Of a stretch of 64,000 bases of DNA, positions 1 through 14,189 are shown piece by piece (within the stretch, counting starts at the first letter, position 1; the number at the start of each line of letters is the position of its first letter). The stretch is from positions 18,166,001-18,230,000 of the forward strand of contig CM106585.1 of NCBI GenBank assembly GCA_048013815.1, in the 5' to 3' direction. Made by a program: the position numbers and the translations under genes. The stretch is from Setoptus koraiensis (lineage: Eukaryota; Arthropoda). The notes below the pieces were generated by a model. The model saw only the letters and a list, made by a program, of their open reading frames with translations, made no database searches and was not told the DNA's origin.

Positions 1-1040
1 CAAAATCGACAAAACTTACCGCCACTGCGTGCCGTTCGCCAATAGACCAGATCCAGAGATTGTTATGCGCTGAACTGATACTGCCGGGCAGAGAATGAAA
101 TGTAAATATCACAAAATTCGAGTGATTGCATTCCATTCGAGAACGTCGTCGTTAGTTTGTCTCTGACAAACTCTTGTGACAATAAACATATAAACTCATG
201 TGGGCAAAAATAAATAAAAGTAATGCAACTGACTAAACGACAACGATATATCGTTATTGTATGTGTGCCATACATGAGTATGCCATATATAACGAGAACA
301 AACGCAATTAATTGCCAATAATAATCAACACTAGCTCTGATGCTGTCCACTAGCGATTGCGACCGTAACGGCTGTCGCAGTTTTAGCGCAAAAGTTGAGG
401 CCCCAGCTCGCATTGTTGCCCGAAGTGGTCCAATGAGCGCACCTAACGAACGGATGTAGCGTAACAACATGTGATACAATTATGTGTTCAAAATTGGCGC
501 GGTCGAAAGTGGTCGGCATAGAACTTACTGCGGCAGATGATTGGTGGCAAGATTTGCAAAAGTTCGCCAGCGCGCAAATTGTTCTACTCGTCTAGACAGT
601 GTTCGTTTCGGTGCTGCATACAAACTCAAGCTCAAACAGTTCGACGGAAACATCCGAGAGGCTCGAGAAAATTCGATTTGTTGGCTGGCCGGCTGGCCGG
701 TTTGTTGCACGTTTATAGGCTGAATTTAAATGTGCACATTGCACAATAGCAGCGGCAGCAGCAGGGGTAGCGGCAGCGGGGCTGGCACACGCCCCAAAGG
801 GCACGTTGATTTGCGTTGATTTCTGTGCGAGCTACTTACGTTCACTCAAGCAAAGGGGACAGGTTGGGCGCATGCGCACTGGCAGTGTAGCTCACAATGA
901 TTTAAGTAATAATATTTGCTAAAGATTCGATTCATGCCACCCCCATTCCCTGAGCCCTTGTGTCTCATACATCTAGTCAATTTGTCGTGCCATTGTCGTC
1001 GTCGTCGCCGTCGTTTCCTCTGGTGTTGCCGTAATCACAA

Positions 1041-1072
<32 letters not shown>

Positions 1073-1312
1073 ACACACGCACGCACACACGCATACACGC
1101 GCTGTCGCAGGCAGTGCCGTTCAGTTGTTTATTATTATCCGTTTATTCATTTATTTTAGCTATTATGGCAACATCAAGTCAATAAATAGATCATTTATAA
1201 TGTATGATAATTGGCAATTATCAACAAATTCCAATTGCACACACACAATTTAACAGTAGTAATTATTGCGAAAACAACAACAACAACAACAACAGCAACG
1301 ATAGTAAACAAG
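1..1312. other. Non-coding region upstream of the senseless-like gene
   Basis: No open frame here resembles a known protein. The short frames on both strands overlap one another and have no conserved motif. The stretch holds a CA microsatellite near 1036-1100 and runs directly into the senseless-like coding exon. The part closest to the gene is probably 5' UTR, promoter or intron. A first exon of the zinc-finger gene could lie here, but no splice acceptor was assigned. Confidence 0.5.
1036..1100. repeat. CA/CG-interrupted dinucleotide microsatellite
   Basis: A run of CA dinucleotides is interrupted by several CG steps (acgcacac). It is a simple repeat with no coding meaning, although a short frame translates it as alternating Thr-His. 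Confidence 0.9.
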
Positions 1313-1814
1313 ATGCTGAATTCTAGCAACAGATTGCAGGAGTGCGGCCAGCACACAAACAGCAAGCGCTTGTCGTCTAATTTCTCCATAGATTACATTA
1401 TAAACCAGAAGCACAAGCAAGCTGCCACAATCACACCAACAACAACCGCCGCCACCAACAACCACCACCAACAATCCAGATACAACAACGGCAGCAATCA
1501 GTTGGTGGCCAACAATTTATTGCAAACAATTCCAGAGAAAAACAACAACAACAACAACAACAGCAGCAAATTGAGCGCACAAAAGGATGATCCGCTTAAT
1601 TTCACACTGACCCCTCTCATCACTACAACGCCCTCGCCATCAGCAAGCTCGGCCAATTCAGCCTCATCGAGCTCCACAAACCGGCCGCAGCAGCAGCAAC
1701 ATGATCAATCTGGCGCCTATTATCGTCAACAACAGCAACAACAACAACAGCAACAACAGAATTCCTTCTACCAAAACTGGTTGATGAACGCGCTCCAGTT
1801 GGCCAGGCTATTCG

Positions 1815-1851
<37 letters not shown>

Positions 1852-2782
1852 ACAACAGCCCACAAATGCCCTCATGGCAGAGAATTCGGTGGAATATTTG
1901 AAACATTTTCAGCAACATTTGCACATGCAACAACACATGCAACACTTAAGACAGCAGCAGCAACAACTACAGAGTTGTCATAATCAATCGTTAATTATGA
2001 GACAATCATGTCATGCGGACATTAGTAGAGACAGTGCAAAGCCAAGACATACAATTGTTGGTGCTGGCCACCATCATCATCAACACACCATTGGCAACAA
2101 TACCATTGGAACAATTCTGGGCGAAAAGGTGCAAATCCTGAAGAACATTGTTGGCTCCGACCTCACTAATGGCAATAATAACAATGGCGCAACCACTGGT
2201 GGCAATAACAACAACAACCACAACCATAACCACAACAACCATCATATCCATTCGAATAGCAACAACAACGTTAATGCTAAGATTGTCAATATTACAAACG
2301 CCGGCAATAGCAGTAGTATCAGTAATAATAATACAAGTGATAAAACTGCCAACACAACAACAACAACACCAACAACCAATTCAGGCAACAACAGGTCATT
2401 CCTTTGTTGGCAATGTGGCAAGACATTTAAGCGATCATCGACATTATCCACTCATTTGCTTATACATTCGGACACTAGACCTTATCCATGTCCCTATTGT
2501 CACAAGCGCTTTCATCAAAAGTCCGATATGAAAAAGCACACCTATATACATACAGGTGAGAAGCCGCATCAGTGTGCTGTTTGTGGCAAATCATTTAGTC
2601 AATCGTCAAATCTGATAACGCACACTAGAAAACATACTGGCTATAAGCCCTACTCATGTGATAAATGTTCTAGATCGTTCCAGCGCAAAGTGGACCTAAG
2701 ACGGCATCATGAATCAGTGCATCATAGCCAAGACAATAACTCCTCTTCTACTGATAGCAGTACAAAGATCCTGATTGATTGA
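1313..2782 (+). CDS. sens: Senseless/Gfi-1 family C2H2 zinc-finger transcription factor
   Basis: The protein is a nuclear DNA-binding factor of the Gfi-1/Senseless family, which in insects drives sensory-organ and neural fate. The 489-residue product ends in four C2H2 fingers (about residues 365-475). They carry the family signatures [56 protein letters not shown] and [10 protein letters not shown]. Vertebrate Gfi-1 has six fingers and insect Senseless four, so this fits the arthropod type. The N-terminal 360 residues are low-complexity (Asn, Gln, His, Thr, Ser), with two polyQ tracts written as mixed CAG/CAA. The start is the first in-frame ATG (1313); the frame is open to 1211 without an ATG, so an upstream exon is possible. 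No SNAG repression motif is visible at this N-terminus. Identity of the family is secure; the N-terminus is not. Confidence 0.92.
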
Positions 2783-3159
2783 TTGATTAAACTGATTCAC
2801 AAGTGAAAATTTAGCATTATCACAATGTATGTAATAATAACAAATTGATATAAGTAGCAGTATTAACATCATAAATGAATGAATATTGGCGCTATATCTC
2901 AACCAATACCGGTATCCAAAGACAGCCTGAAAGTTGGCCCAATTTGTAATTCACAAAAAACTAATCTAGAGCACGCACACATACAGACACACACATACAG
3001 ACACAAACACTATTGCGCCATCAAGAGTAAAATGGTCAATAAGACGATGAAGCTGAAATCAACGATAATAGTTAATTAATTTATAGCTTCCTTATCTTAG
3101 AAAACTACCAACAACATGTGGACAAGCAATTGTTTTTAAAATTGTAACAAATTGGCAAC

Positions 3160-3165
3160 AATAAA
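3160..3165 (+). promoter_or_regulatory. Candidate poly(A) signal of the senseless-like gene
   Basis: A canonical AATAAA lies about 380 bases after the stop codon of the zinc-finger gene, on the same strand. It would give a 3' UTR of roughly 400 bases. Confidence 0.45.
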
Positions 3166-3540
3166 GTAAATGTGCTCAAAGCGTAATGTCCACGAATGAA
3201 ATGAAATACATTTATTAATTGGCTAAAACCATTTATTTACTATTAACCAAGTCAACCACAACGCCATGTTACATGCAAGATGGCGTGCCTTGAATTTTTC
3301 TAGTAGGCATATCACCTTATAGGTCAATGATGAGAAATGTATGCATATAATTTAAGATCTATTTCAATCAATATTACGCAATCTAGCAGCACACGTGACA
3401 CAGTTTGGTCGTCCAATAGGTTACATGTCTAATGCGTTATTGATGCATACCTATATAGGTCAGAATTTCAACCTTGTTATTGGTTGCGGTCTCGAAAATA
3501 AATAGCGAGATGTCTGGATTTTAACAGCAGCATATAAGTA

Positions 3541-3584
3541 CAATAACAATAACAACAAAAACAACAACAACAGCAACAACAACG
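3541..3584. repeat. AAC/AAT trinucleotide repeat
   Basis: Imperfect repeats of AAC with AAT, AAA and AGC variants. The same AAC/GTT motif recurs across the window, both in non-coding DNA and as Asn/Gln/Thr codons. Confidence 0.8.
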
Positions 3585-4234
3585 AGAATAGCGTCGCCTC
3601 AACGAGGTATACGATTTGGTGTTGATTGTTTAAATTCAACGTGACATTTGCGGTTGCTGTTGAGTCACATTATTTGCTTACTTGCTATGTCGTTGTTGTT
3701 CTGATCTAAATCTATTCACGTTGACATTTGCAAGTTTACATTGATCATCTTTGTAATTCGTCGTTGTGGTCGTTTGGACCATGATATTACGCTATATTAC
3801 GTGTAAGCGTCTCTATTTGTAACGCAGCATAACTAATCGACTGGCAACTGGCAGTTGCAGGTAGTTTAGTAATTTGGCTCCATGTTCTTGTGTTGGTATA
3901 CAACAACTACCGCTCTATTTATTTTGTTCCATTCTGGTGTGTCTTCCATTGTTGCAAAAGCGTGTGTGTTTGTTTATTCTAATAGAAGTAGTAGATTTAG
4001 CATTTGCAACAAACAACAAGCAGAATAAGCAAGAAAAACAAGAGACAACACGAACATAGACACAAAGTGGGGGACACAATGTTAAGTAAACCACATACAT
4101 AAATGACAATAACAATGATTAAATCAAATTGTTTGCCGTCTCATGTAATTGTCTGTAGTGTTGTTTTACTCGACAACCAGACATGAATCAATATTAGCTA
4201 AACTCACGATAGCAAGTGACTAAACAACGACTGA

Positions 4235-4261
4235 CAACACACACACACACACACACACACT
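4235..4261. repeat. CA microsatellite
   Basis: An almost pure run of about 13 CA units in non-coding DNA. Confidence 0.9.
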
Positions 4262-6912
4262 GTATGTGACATACTCAGGTGATCCGCTGCAAGCTCGCCA
4301 TTGTAGTATCAACTTGATTCGGGCACGACAAAATGGCCTGTCGAAATAATACAGACAAACACGGCTTCGCGACTGCTGGCTGCTTGGGCTGGCACACATG
4401 GCAATCGTCAATCAACTAATAGACGACGATTTGCCCATAAATCAATATGGTCGCGATAATATCAGCGACAACGCCAATGACGGCGACAGCATTCTTGGCT
4501 TGTTAGTACGCATATAGCCCACATTTGAGACTAGCCTATATGCGGAACACCAGTATCAACAATACCTATCACTACCACTATATGGCTACCAAACAACTAT
4601 AGGCAACACCTACAACAGCAACAACAACAACAGCGGCAGCAGCGATCTAGCCATCTCTGTGGATCCGCGTTGGAGTCCAGATGGGCCCTTTTTGCGCTTC
4701 GCGTCTCCACTGACTGGGTTGGAGTGCCAAATAGCATGGAGGCTGGCACGTGCTGCGGCCACCGGGATACGTTCGGTGTTGAGCGTTCAGTGTGACCAGA
4801 GTACATGAATCATTGATGAGCAGCAAGCGAGCAAGCGTGGGTGTCATGATTATATAATCATAATCTCTATCGCTCTTTTTCTCTTGTCAACGAACCCACT
4901 AACACGCTTCGTGGTATGAGAGATGTGTGCTAGTATTATTATCATTATTATTATTGATGACTGGTAACGCGCGCGAGTTGTTGCCTGTTACTGACGGAAA
5001 GCATATCACACCGCGCTTGATTGATCAGACAGACGCACACACTAATCACACTGGCAATTTTGTCACCTCATCATCTATCCGGTCCCTTGAATATAAATAT
5101 AATAACTACTTAGGGGCTGTTGGTCGTGCCAGTCGACAGAGTATTTGTTGTTGCAACAATAATCGAGTGTGACCCAGTTAAGTGGGGATTTAGATTTAGA
5201 CAAACCGACCGCCAGAGATAATCTCTCTCCCTCTCTCTCTCGCTCTCGTTTTGGTCAGTTTGAGTGTTTTCTAACACCTACACAAAGCTGTAAGCTCTCG
5301 CTGGCAAATGACCAACGGTCAGCCTGCTAATTACTGCACAGTACATGGTCGCCACACCACCAAACGTCCGGCTGAATGGTGGGTTCTTTTTGCGCCATCA
5401 ATAAAATCTGCTCTGTCATTTGTAAATCTCTGGTGATAGATACAATGGCGCGACCTGATCCATTGGACACGAGCTGCTGCTGCTGCTGCAAAATGCTGTC
5501 TGCAGTCCACTTTTGCGCCGTTTGACTGATGGTCGCAGAGTGAATGTGTAACAATTGAGTTGTTCGCTACTTAGTGATTCATGGCACACACCGCTAGCAC
5601 GGACAAGTCTGTAGTTTGCTGTAATTTGTAGTCAGTAAGGTGAGTGTTGCCATTGTTGGCCGTTTTGGAGCCTCTTGTGCAAGTTTGGCTGCACCAGTGC
5701 GCCCAAATTTGCACCTAGGGCTAGTGCCGGCCGACAGGCCAAAGCTCAGAATGCGGAACCCAAAACTCAAGGCTCAAGGCGAAACATGGACCAAGATAAT
5801 AAAAGATGTAAATTGATTTGGGTGGCGCGCGCGTATTTACTCTCAGTTTGGCAGTCCTATGAGTATGGACAGAGCGACAGACTATTCTATCGAGCCTGTA
5901 AGTTACGATGTTGTGTGTGTTATGACATTAGGCCCTTTGTGTTATGACACATACAGTCAACAACATTTGAATAGGTAATAAACTATCCAACTCACATTTG
6001 TGCCCTGCTCTTTTGCTCTTATATAACCTAATAGAATTAACAGTTTAGCAGCTCTGCTGGCAAACTCTTGGCACACTGTTGTTGGCCACTGACCACTTTG
6101 AAAGACCACCAGCTCTCTTTTGGGGCTAGTCGGGGTCGGTCGGTGCCAGCCAAAGTGGCGTCGGCGGGTTTTGGCATCGGCCAACGTGATGACCAGACAA
6201 AGCAACAAAGAAACGTTACGAACCATGTGCTGTAACAGTCGCATAGGTGAGCATCTACATTCAGTTTGAGATTTTTCAATCGATGCTGTGCAAATTAGAT
6301 CAAACAACATCTTTACGACCTAAGTGTCTGATTGGCCTTTGTGTGTCTGATCATTAACACTACTCAACTGGAGACACCGAGGTTACTCAGACTCGCAACT
6401 CCCTCAATAAAACACACGTTGCGTAACATACGAATTGATCATGATAAGATTTGGCCCAATGAACGACGTCTCTATAGCAGCAAACTAACGGCAATCGTGT
6501 GTAGTGGGGCCAAATTGGTAATGCCACATTAATCAGTGTGACTGTATATAGTTGCGGTGACGGTGCATCAACACCACTACACTATCACACTATCGTGTTA
6601 GGCTAACAAATAATCAACAACAACACGCTAAATTAGTCACACTTAAAGCTGGCCTGATTGCTCACTATTGCTCTCACATTGAATTGCTCTTTCGAAGAAT
6701 AGATGTGGCATTCGAAAGTGCAAACGTCCGTCCGCGTTGTTTGTGACCCACAAGAGAGTGTCCACTCGCTGTCGCGTTATTCGTATGTATCTATACAGTA
6801 TGTACCGGTATAACATGTACACAATCATATGGGATAATTTACAGTTATAGAAACAATTTTTGTCACATACACCACCTCTGCAAACAACAACTAATAATGT
6901 ACTGATGTTCGC

Positions 6913-6952
6913 GTACACTGGTCGCTGATGCAAACATCAGCGACCAGTATAC
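6913..6952. repeat. Near-perfect inverted repeat (hairpin, 4-base loop)
   Basis: The arms ACTGGTCGCTGATG (6917-6930) and CATCAGCGACCAGT (6935-6948) are exact reverse complements around the loop CAAA. Pairing continues four more bases outward with a single mismatch, giving an 18-bp stem. It lies in non-coding DNA with no T-tract or gene end next to it. Confidence 0.85.
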
Positions 6953-7335
6953 AATCATCGTAATTGTGCGCCGTCCGATAAGTGTCCAACGGTGATTAAG
7001 GGGCTCCATTTGACATCTCCCCCCCCCCCACAACTCTAGATCGGCCGTTGCAGCACCCATGATAATGGTCAGAATAACGGTACCGTGATCAACACTGCCG
7101 CTCCGACGACGATGACAACTGCCATGATGATAAACACTTAGCTGGGATGTATGCTGCCACCATCTCGCAACCAACTATTACCGTGCAGTTGTGAGCTAAT
7201 GAATGGACACCCACGAGTGTCATTGCAGTTCAATGGTCAACCTGATTGTTACTCTAGTTTTCGATCGACATTGACATAATACCACTGAGAGAGAAAGAAA
7301 GAACACACACTCACAAATTAGTGTTGCCAGAGTCT

Positions 7336-7476
7336 GCTCTCTCTCTCTCTCTATGGTGGCAGCATTCAGCTAAGGTCCCCCCGAATTGAAAACTTGCGCT
7401 TGTGTAATAATGTCAGTGGTTGTTGTTGTTGCGCTCTTGTTATTGTTAATTCTCCCTCTCTCTCTCTCTCTCCCTC
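7336..7476. repeat. Two CT microsatellites (7336-7352 and 7453-7476)
   Basis: Two short CT runs about 100 bases apart in otherwise ordinary AT-rich sequence. Confidence 0.8.
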
Positions 7477-8317
7477 ACTCTTGTTCTTGTTGCAATGCTG
7501 TTCAATTCACACTTGAGAGGGCAGATTGGGGCCAGCAGTTATGTGTCTAACGATGCACATGCAACCATTCAATACTAAAGCATTCATTTGGGATTACAAG
7601 TTTACATAATGATGCCATGATGCCTCCACTATATATTATGGCCTCTTTTGCACACCTATACCTATGCTTGCAGTATGGCCAATTCGGCTAGAGCGACGCG
7701 ACAAAAAGCTCTGATATTCATCATCGAAAAAGGCCGCGCTGATAGAAATCGTTGCTTATGCTATAACGGAGACAGAGTGTGACAAGCAGCCAAAGTACTC
7801 ATATTGGCCATTATGCTGCCAGAGTAACATATTGTACACAAGAGACAAATTGGTGCATATCAGCAACAAACTACCATTACCCATGGACAAAAACTCGGCT
7901 TAGATCAATATACTGTAGATGAATGCTCATAAATTTGAAATTCAACTTGCGAGTACAGAGCACGATAGCATTTTTTCTCCCTCATTCTCTTTCTATGGTT
8001 GTACACTTGCTATTCCTATCATCTGCCACAAAGCACGACAAGTGGTGAGGCGAATCGGCATATAGTGTTTAGCTCGTTTAGGTCAAATGTCTAGTAAGAG
8101 AATTGATTTGTGACATGTGACTAACAAAACTGGCGATTCAGCCGGCTTATATTGTGCGTTACATCGCCATATACAGTGGTGATATTGGCTGCAACTGATC
8201 TCCCAGTTACAACCGATGCCTTGCCAAAAACAAAGTAGCGGCTGGTAAAATGTACCTGGTAGCAATAGTTGAACAATACGCAGACTCTAAATGTGTGTCA
8301 ACGTGAGCTATTTTTTT

Positions 8318-8323
8318 TTTATT
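8318..8323 (-). promoter_or_regulatory. AATAAA motif overlapping the RpL27A stop codon
   Basis: On the minus strand the stop TAA is followed directly by ATAAAAAAAA, so AATAAA starts at the last base of the stop codon. If used, the 3' UTR would be only about 15-30 bases. It may instead be a chance effect of the A run. Confidence 0.4.
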
Positions 8324-8891
8324 TAAGCTGTCAATATACAGGCACCGCCAGCTTCTTTGATTTTCTTTTCTGCCCTGGCACTGAACAGTCTGGCCTTAAC
8401 GATAAGTGGTTGCTTGGGCAACGATCCTTTACCCAAGACTTTGAAGTATCCGTGTTTAACTAAATCTAACACAGGTGCCTTCTCCTCTTTCGTGTCGGTC
8501 ACTGTGACTTTCTTCTTTTTAACAAGGGACCACAATTTCTCGACATTAATTGTTGGACAAAATTCTTGCAGCTTGTTCTTTCTTACGTGGTAATTCCTCA
8601 TACCGACTTTACCGAAGTAACCTGGATGGTATTTATCAAAGTTGATACGGTGATGATGCTGACCACCGGCGTTACCACGACCACCAGGGTGCTTGCGGTG
8701 TTTGCCAACTCTACCGTGACCATGGCTTACATGTCCGCGTAGTTTTCTTGTCTTACTAAATCTGGTAGGCTACAAGTGAGATATGGAACAGTAGGTAGTA
8801 GATAGAGTAGAAATAAAATTAGAATCGAGTGGTCAAATGCCAATATAGAAATAGTCCCTATTTTATTTCATCCAGCATTGCTACATACCAT
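8323..8891 (-). CDS. RpL27A: 60S ribosomal protein L27a (uL15), spliced
   Basis: A structural protein of the cytosolic large ribosomal subunit. Two exons are read on the minus strand: 8891-8889 (only the ATG) and 8769-8323. The intron 8888-8770 begins GTATGT and ends TTGTAG, phase 0. The joined product is 149 residues, against 148 in human. It starts [20 protein letters not shown] and continues with the hallmark [13 protein letters not shown] and [20 protein letters not shown], then the C-terminal [17 protein letters not shown] and a terminal GGACILTA. An intron placed directly after the start codon is common in ribosomal-protein genes. The family is highly conserved, so identification is secure. 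The gene faces reptin head to head across about 690 bases. Confidence 0.96.
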
Positions 8892-11022
<2,131 letters not shown>

Positions 11023-12106
11023 TGAATTCCGAAGTTCACCTTAACAGTCCATGTATATATGAAAACGAAAAATCAGTAAAATCATTGGCTTCTCGTCGAC
11101 AAGTCGAATCGCTCGAGGTGCAACCTGCCCACGTCCTTCTCAATTTTGATACATCAGACATCTGTAACGTATTGTAATGTTAATTCAGTTGGGCAAGTAG
11201 TTCTAATCTGTTTGAGTGTGTCGAATGTGTACAACCTAACCAAAAATTTCAACACAGATATCTACTAAAAATCGCCGCTCGTCTTATTTCATCTCCAATA
11301 ACAACTTGCTAGGTGCAAGTAAAGAAAGAAGTGTTTCTCTTGTTGCTTATTAGCCCGCTTGTTTGTTGGTATAATAATTCAACTTTTTAGTGTGCGTTAG
11401 AGTTTCGGGTGTTGCTGATGTAATAAAAAAAAACGTACGTTAAGAAATTTCGGGCGTCAAATGATTATATATATATAATGTACAACTAATCTATACATAA
11501 CAATGACTATGTGTCATCTGTATTTTTGCCAGAACAGACTAGGAAGTTGTAACCGTAGAGTTATACAAACTCACAATCTATATAATTCAACGACAGAAGA
11601 ATAATATCAGTGGTGATAATAAATTCTGATGATTGGATCTATGTTAGATTGTTATAAAGTAATCTGACACAGTTTATATATCAACTCAACCTACTATTGA
11701 CTCATCTACACTATCAACAAGTTTCGTGCGCATCGAATGTTGTATTTTAATATATAATACCGCATAATTATAGTATTTATCATCGTGTAATTAGATAATC
11801 GTACAATCGCGAATCGATCAATAGTGATCATTCATGACAGTCAACATGTGGGACGATAAGCAAATGATTTGTTGTCAACTCATTATCAATGAGTATAACC
11901 CAGATAGAATGATGTGAAGTTACTCCAGTTTTGATGACGACCTAGAATCATCTATCTAACGAGTTGAAACGTCGCTTCGACTGTAAATATACTCACTTAG
12001 AAAACGGACAAGTTCTTGGGTAGACTATTCAACAAGTGTGATGCTGATACAACTAGAATAAATAAAAAAAATAACAGTCCTAGCATATCATCTGGGTATA
12101 TACAAA
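11023..12106. other. Intergenic interval reptin to sphingosine kinase
   Basis: AT-rich non-coding sequence with no supported gene. It holds the reptin 3' UTR, including the AATAAA at 11422, and presumably the sphingosine kinase promoter and 5' UTR. No repeat of note apart from short AT steps near 11465-11480. Confidence 0.5.
11422..11427 (+). promoter_or_regulatory. Candidate poly(A) signal of reptin
   Basis: An AATAAA followed by an A run lies about 400 bases after the reptin stop codon on the same strand. Confidence 0.4.
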
Positions 12107-13286
12107 ATGATGGATCCAGAGAAAAAAAGAGTTCTCCTGATGATAAATCCGATTGGCGGTCAGGGAAAGGCAATGCGAATTTACAAGAAAAAGGTTCTGC
12201 CTATGTTAGTTGATAGTAATATTGGACATGTATTATTTATAACCAAACGCGCCAACGATGCTAGAGATCTACTCAAAAATACTGATACCAATTTAAAATT
12301 ATGGCGATCCATAGTAGTTTTGTCAGGCGACGGTCTATTCCATGAAATTATAAATGGATTGATGTCTAGAAGCGACTGGAAAGAAGCCATGATGACTCCA
12401 CTAGGTATCATACCCGCAGGCTCAGGTCAGTTCGAATGACTCAGTAATTCTATAATACATAATTATTACATCATTCCCACCATAAAGCTTACTAAACATA
12501 TATATTGTGATGTGTATATTTTAAGGCAATGGTCTAGCCCACTCCTTAATTAATCACGACTATCCAGATATTTCCAATAAGGATTACATCACTCTATCCA
12601 CAGCTAACATAATTCAAGGTCGTACAAGTGATGCTGACCTAGTTCGAGTTTGCTCCAACTCCGATGTCTACTGGTCATTTCTTTCATTCGGTTGGGGTCT
12701 ACTGGCCGACATTGACATTGAATCAGAGATGTTCAGAATGTTGGGAGAACTCCGGTTTACTCTATGGTCCATTCTCAGGGCAATCTGTTTAAAAACCTAT
12801 CGGGGCAAACTCTCCTATCAATTGCTTGAGGACGACCAAACAAATGTCGATAACAATATCAATACCATTTCCAATGACAATAGCCATGAATCTAATATTC
12901 CAACAAACAATCCAAAACCAAGCTCTCTAGTCGAGTTGGAAGACGACTTCGTATGTGTATACGCTGCATACCAGACTCACCTTTCTTCCGATGTCAAGAT
13001 GGTGCCTAACGCGAGATTGTCCGATGGTAACATAGCTCTATTATATCTCAGAGGTAACCTCTCTAGTTTACAAATAATTAATTTTTTGACTTCTATTAAG
13101 ACTGGGTCTCATGTCAATTTACCATATGTGACCGCAGTGAAAGTAAAATCCTTCACATTGGAGCCCCTAGTCAAGAGTCGTATAACGGTTGATGGTGAAT
13201 TGATACCTTGGGATGGTGGTCCAATATTTGTTGAAGTTAAGCCTAAATTAGCCAAATTTATATGCAAGCGAAATAATGATATGTAA
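12107..13286 (+). CDS. Sphk: Sphingosine kinase, two exons
   Basis: A lipid kinase that makes sphingosine-1-phosphate, a signalling lipid, from sphingosine and ATP. Exons 12107-12425 and 12526-13286 flank a 100-base GTCAGT...TTTAAG intron in phase 1, giving 359 residues (human SPHK1 384). The N-terminal diacylglycerol-kinase-type catalytic fold shows LLMINPIGGQGKA, the catalytic loop VLSGDGLFHEIINGLM, and IIPAGSGNGLA, which is split by the intron inside the glycine motif. Later family landmarks are SFGWGLLADIDIESE, RFTLWSILR, KTYRGKLSYQL and the C-terminal VDGELIPWDGG. An Asn-rich insert of about 40 residues sits between the two lobes, as in other sphingosine kinases. The start is at a double ATG, and nothing obvious is missing at the N-terminus. 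The stop is 105 bases from that of the opposing mitochondrial ribosomal gene. Confidence 0.95.
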
Positions 13287-13391
13287 AGAAATAATCACAC
13301 CAAAAACGAGTAGATGGATTATCTATGATTGAATTTCTCATATTTGTTGTATTAAAATGTATTTTCGGGCAAAACTATAGAATTGGATTAT

Positions 13392-14189
13392 TTAATTCAG
13401 AAAGTTGTTGTACATAGTTTGACCATAAGATTCAATGTATTTCAGTCGTTTCTGTTTACCATTTAGAATAGCCTGCTTGAATAGTTTACAATATAATTCT
13501 ATAGACTCTGGTGTATCATCATTACCAGGCACGGGGTAACTAATCAAGGTTGGATTACAATTTGTATCAACGATTCCAATGCTAGGTATTAGCATTTTGG
13601 CAGCATTTTTCACACCTGTATGTCTGACGAGTTTATTGTCGAGTGTGCTGAAAAATATGAAAAGATCTGGCAATCTAGTGACTGCACTGAATACTCTTTC
13701 TGAGTTTGTGAATGCTCCTTGACGCCAAGTTCTACATTGAGCATATTCGCCGCATTCTAGTGCGGTCTTTTCAACTATTCTGCCGGTCTGACGTGACTTG
13801 TTAACAAATAATATGATTCCCGCTCTGAAAGCTATATGCGCTGTAACGTTTAGAGCTTGTCTCATCAAAGTGACAGTCTTATCTAAATCTAAAATGTGTA
13901 CACCGAGTCGCTTGCCGAAAATATATGGTCGCATGTGGTCATTCAAAGTGCCTTCGGTATGGCCTAGATGTACACGAGCTCTGAAGAGATCCTCCAATTT
14001 GACTAATTTATTGGTCTCGAAATAGTCATCGCTGGCAAATGGGTCAGGACCGCACAAAGTATCGGCAGCAACTTGGGCATTCTGAGGCTCAGCCTGGCTT
14101 AGATTGAGATTGGTCCTGGATTGGCTAATCAACGGAGTTACTAATTGTTTCCTTGGCAGCTTAGCTATCTTAGTCAGCAAAAGTGACAT
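13392..14189 (-). CDS. mRpS2: Mitochondrial small-subunit ribosomal protein S2 (uS2m)
   Basis: A component of the mitochondrial ribosome small subunit. The 265-residue single-exon product has a basic, hydroxylated N-terminus lacking acidic residues for about 30 positions (MSLLLTKIAKLPRKQLVTPL), typical of a mitochondrial targeting sequence. The S2 fold follows: LFRARVHLGHTEGTLNDHM, YIFGKRLGVHILDLDKTV, RQTGRIVEKTA, a WRQGAFTN loop, LPDLFIFFSTLDN, and IPSIGIVDTNCNPTLISYPV followed by PGNDDTPESI. These are shared with bacterial RpsB and animal MRPS2, and the HLGHTEGT form is characteristic of the mitochondrial proteins. The gene converges on sphingosine kinase, so the two 3' UTRs probably overlap. 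Confidence 0.95.
   Translation of the reverse strand: MSLLLTKIAKLPRKQLVTPLISQSRTNLNLSQAEPQNAQVAADTLCGPDPFASDDYFETNKLVKLEDLFRARVHLGHTEGTLNDHMRPYIFGKRLGVHILDLDKTVTLMRQALNVTAHIAFRAGIILFVNKSRQTGRIVEKTALECGEYAQCRTWRQGAFTNSERVFSAVTRLPDLFIFFSTLDNKLVRHTGVKNAAKMLIPSIGIVDTNCNPTLISYPVPGNDDTPESIELYCKLFKQAILNGKQKRLKYIESYGQTMYNNFLN

Larger units (their letters stand above)
2783..8317. other. 5.5 kb non-coding interval between senseless-like gene and RpL27A
   Basis: I see no convincing gene here. The short frames are not conserved and have no domain. The interval holds the 3' UTR of the zinc-finger gene, AAC, CA and CT microsatellites (3541-3584, 4235-4261, 5222-5248, 7336-7352, 7453-7476), an 11-base C run at 7019-7029, and a near-perfect hairpin at 6913-6952. 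Developmental factors such as senseless usually have large regulatory flanks, so enhancers are plausible, but none can be demonstrated by eye. Confidence 0.5.
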
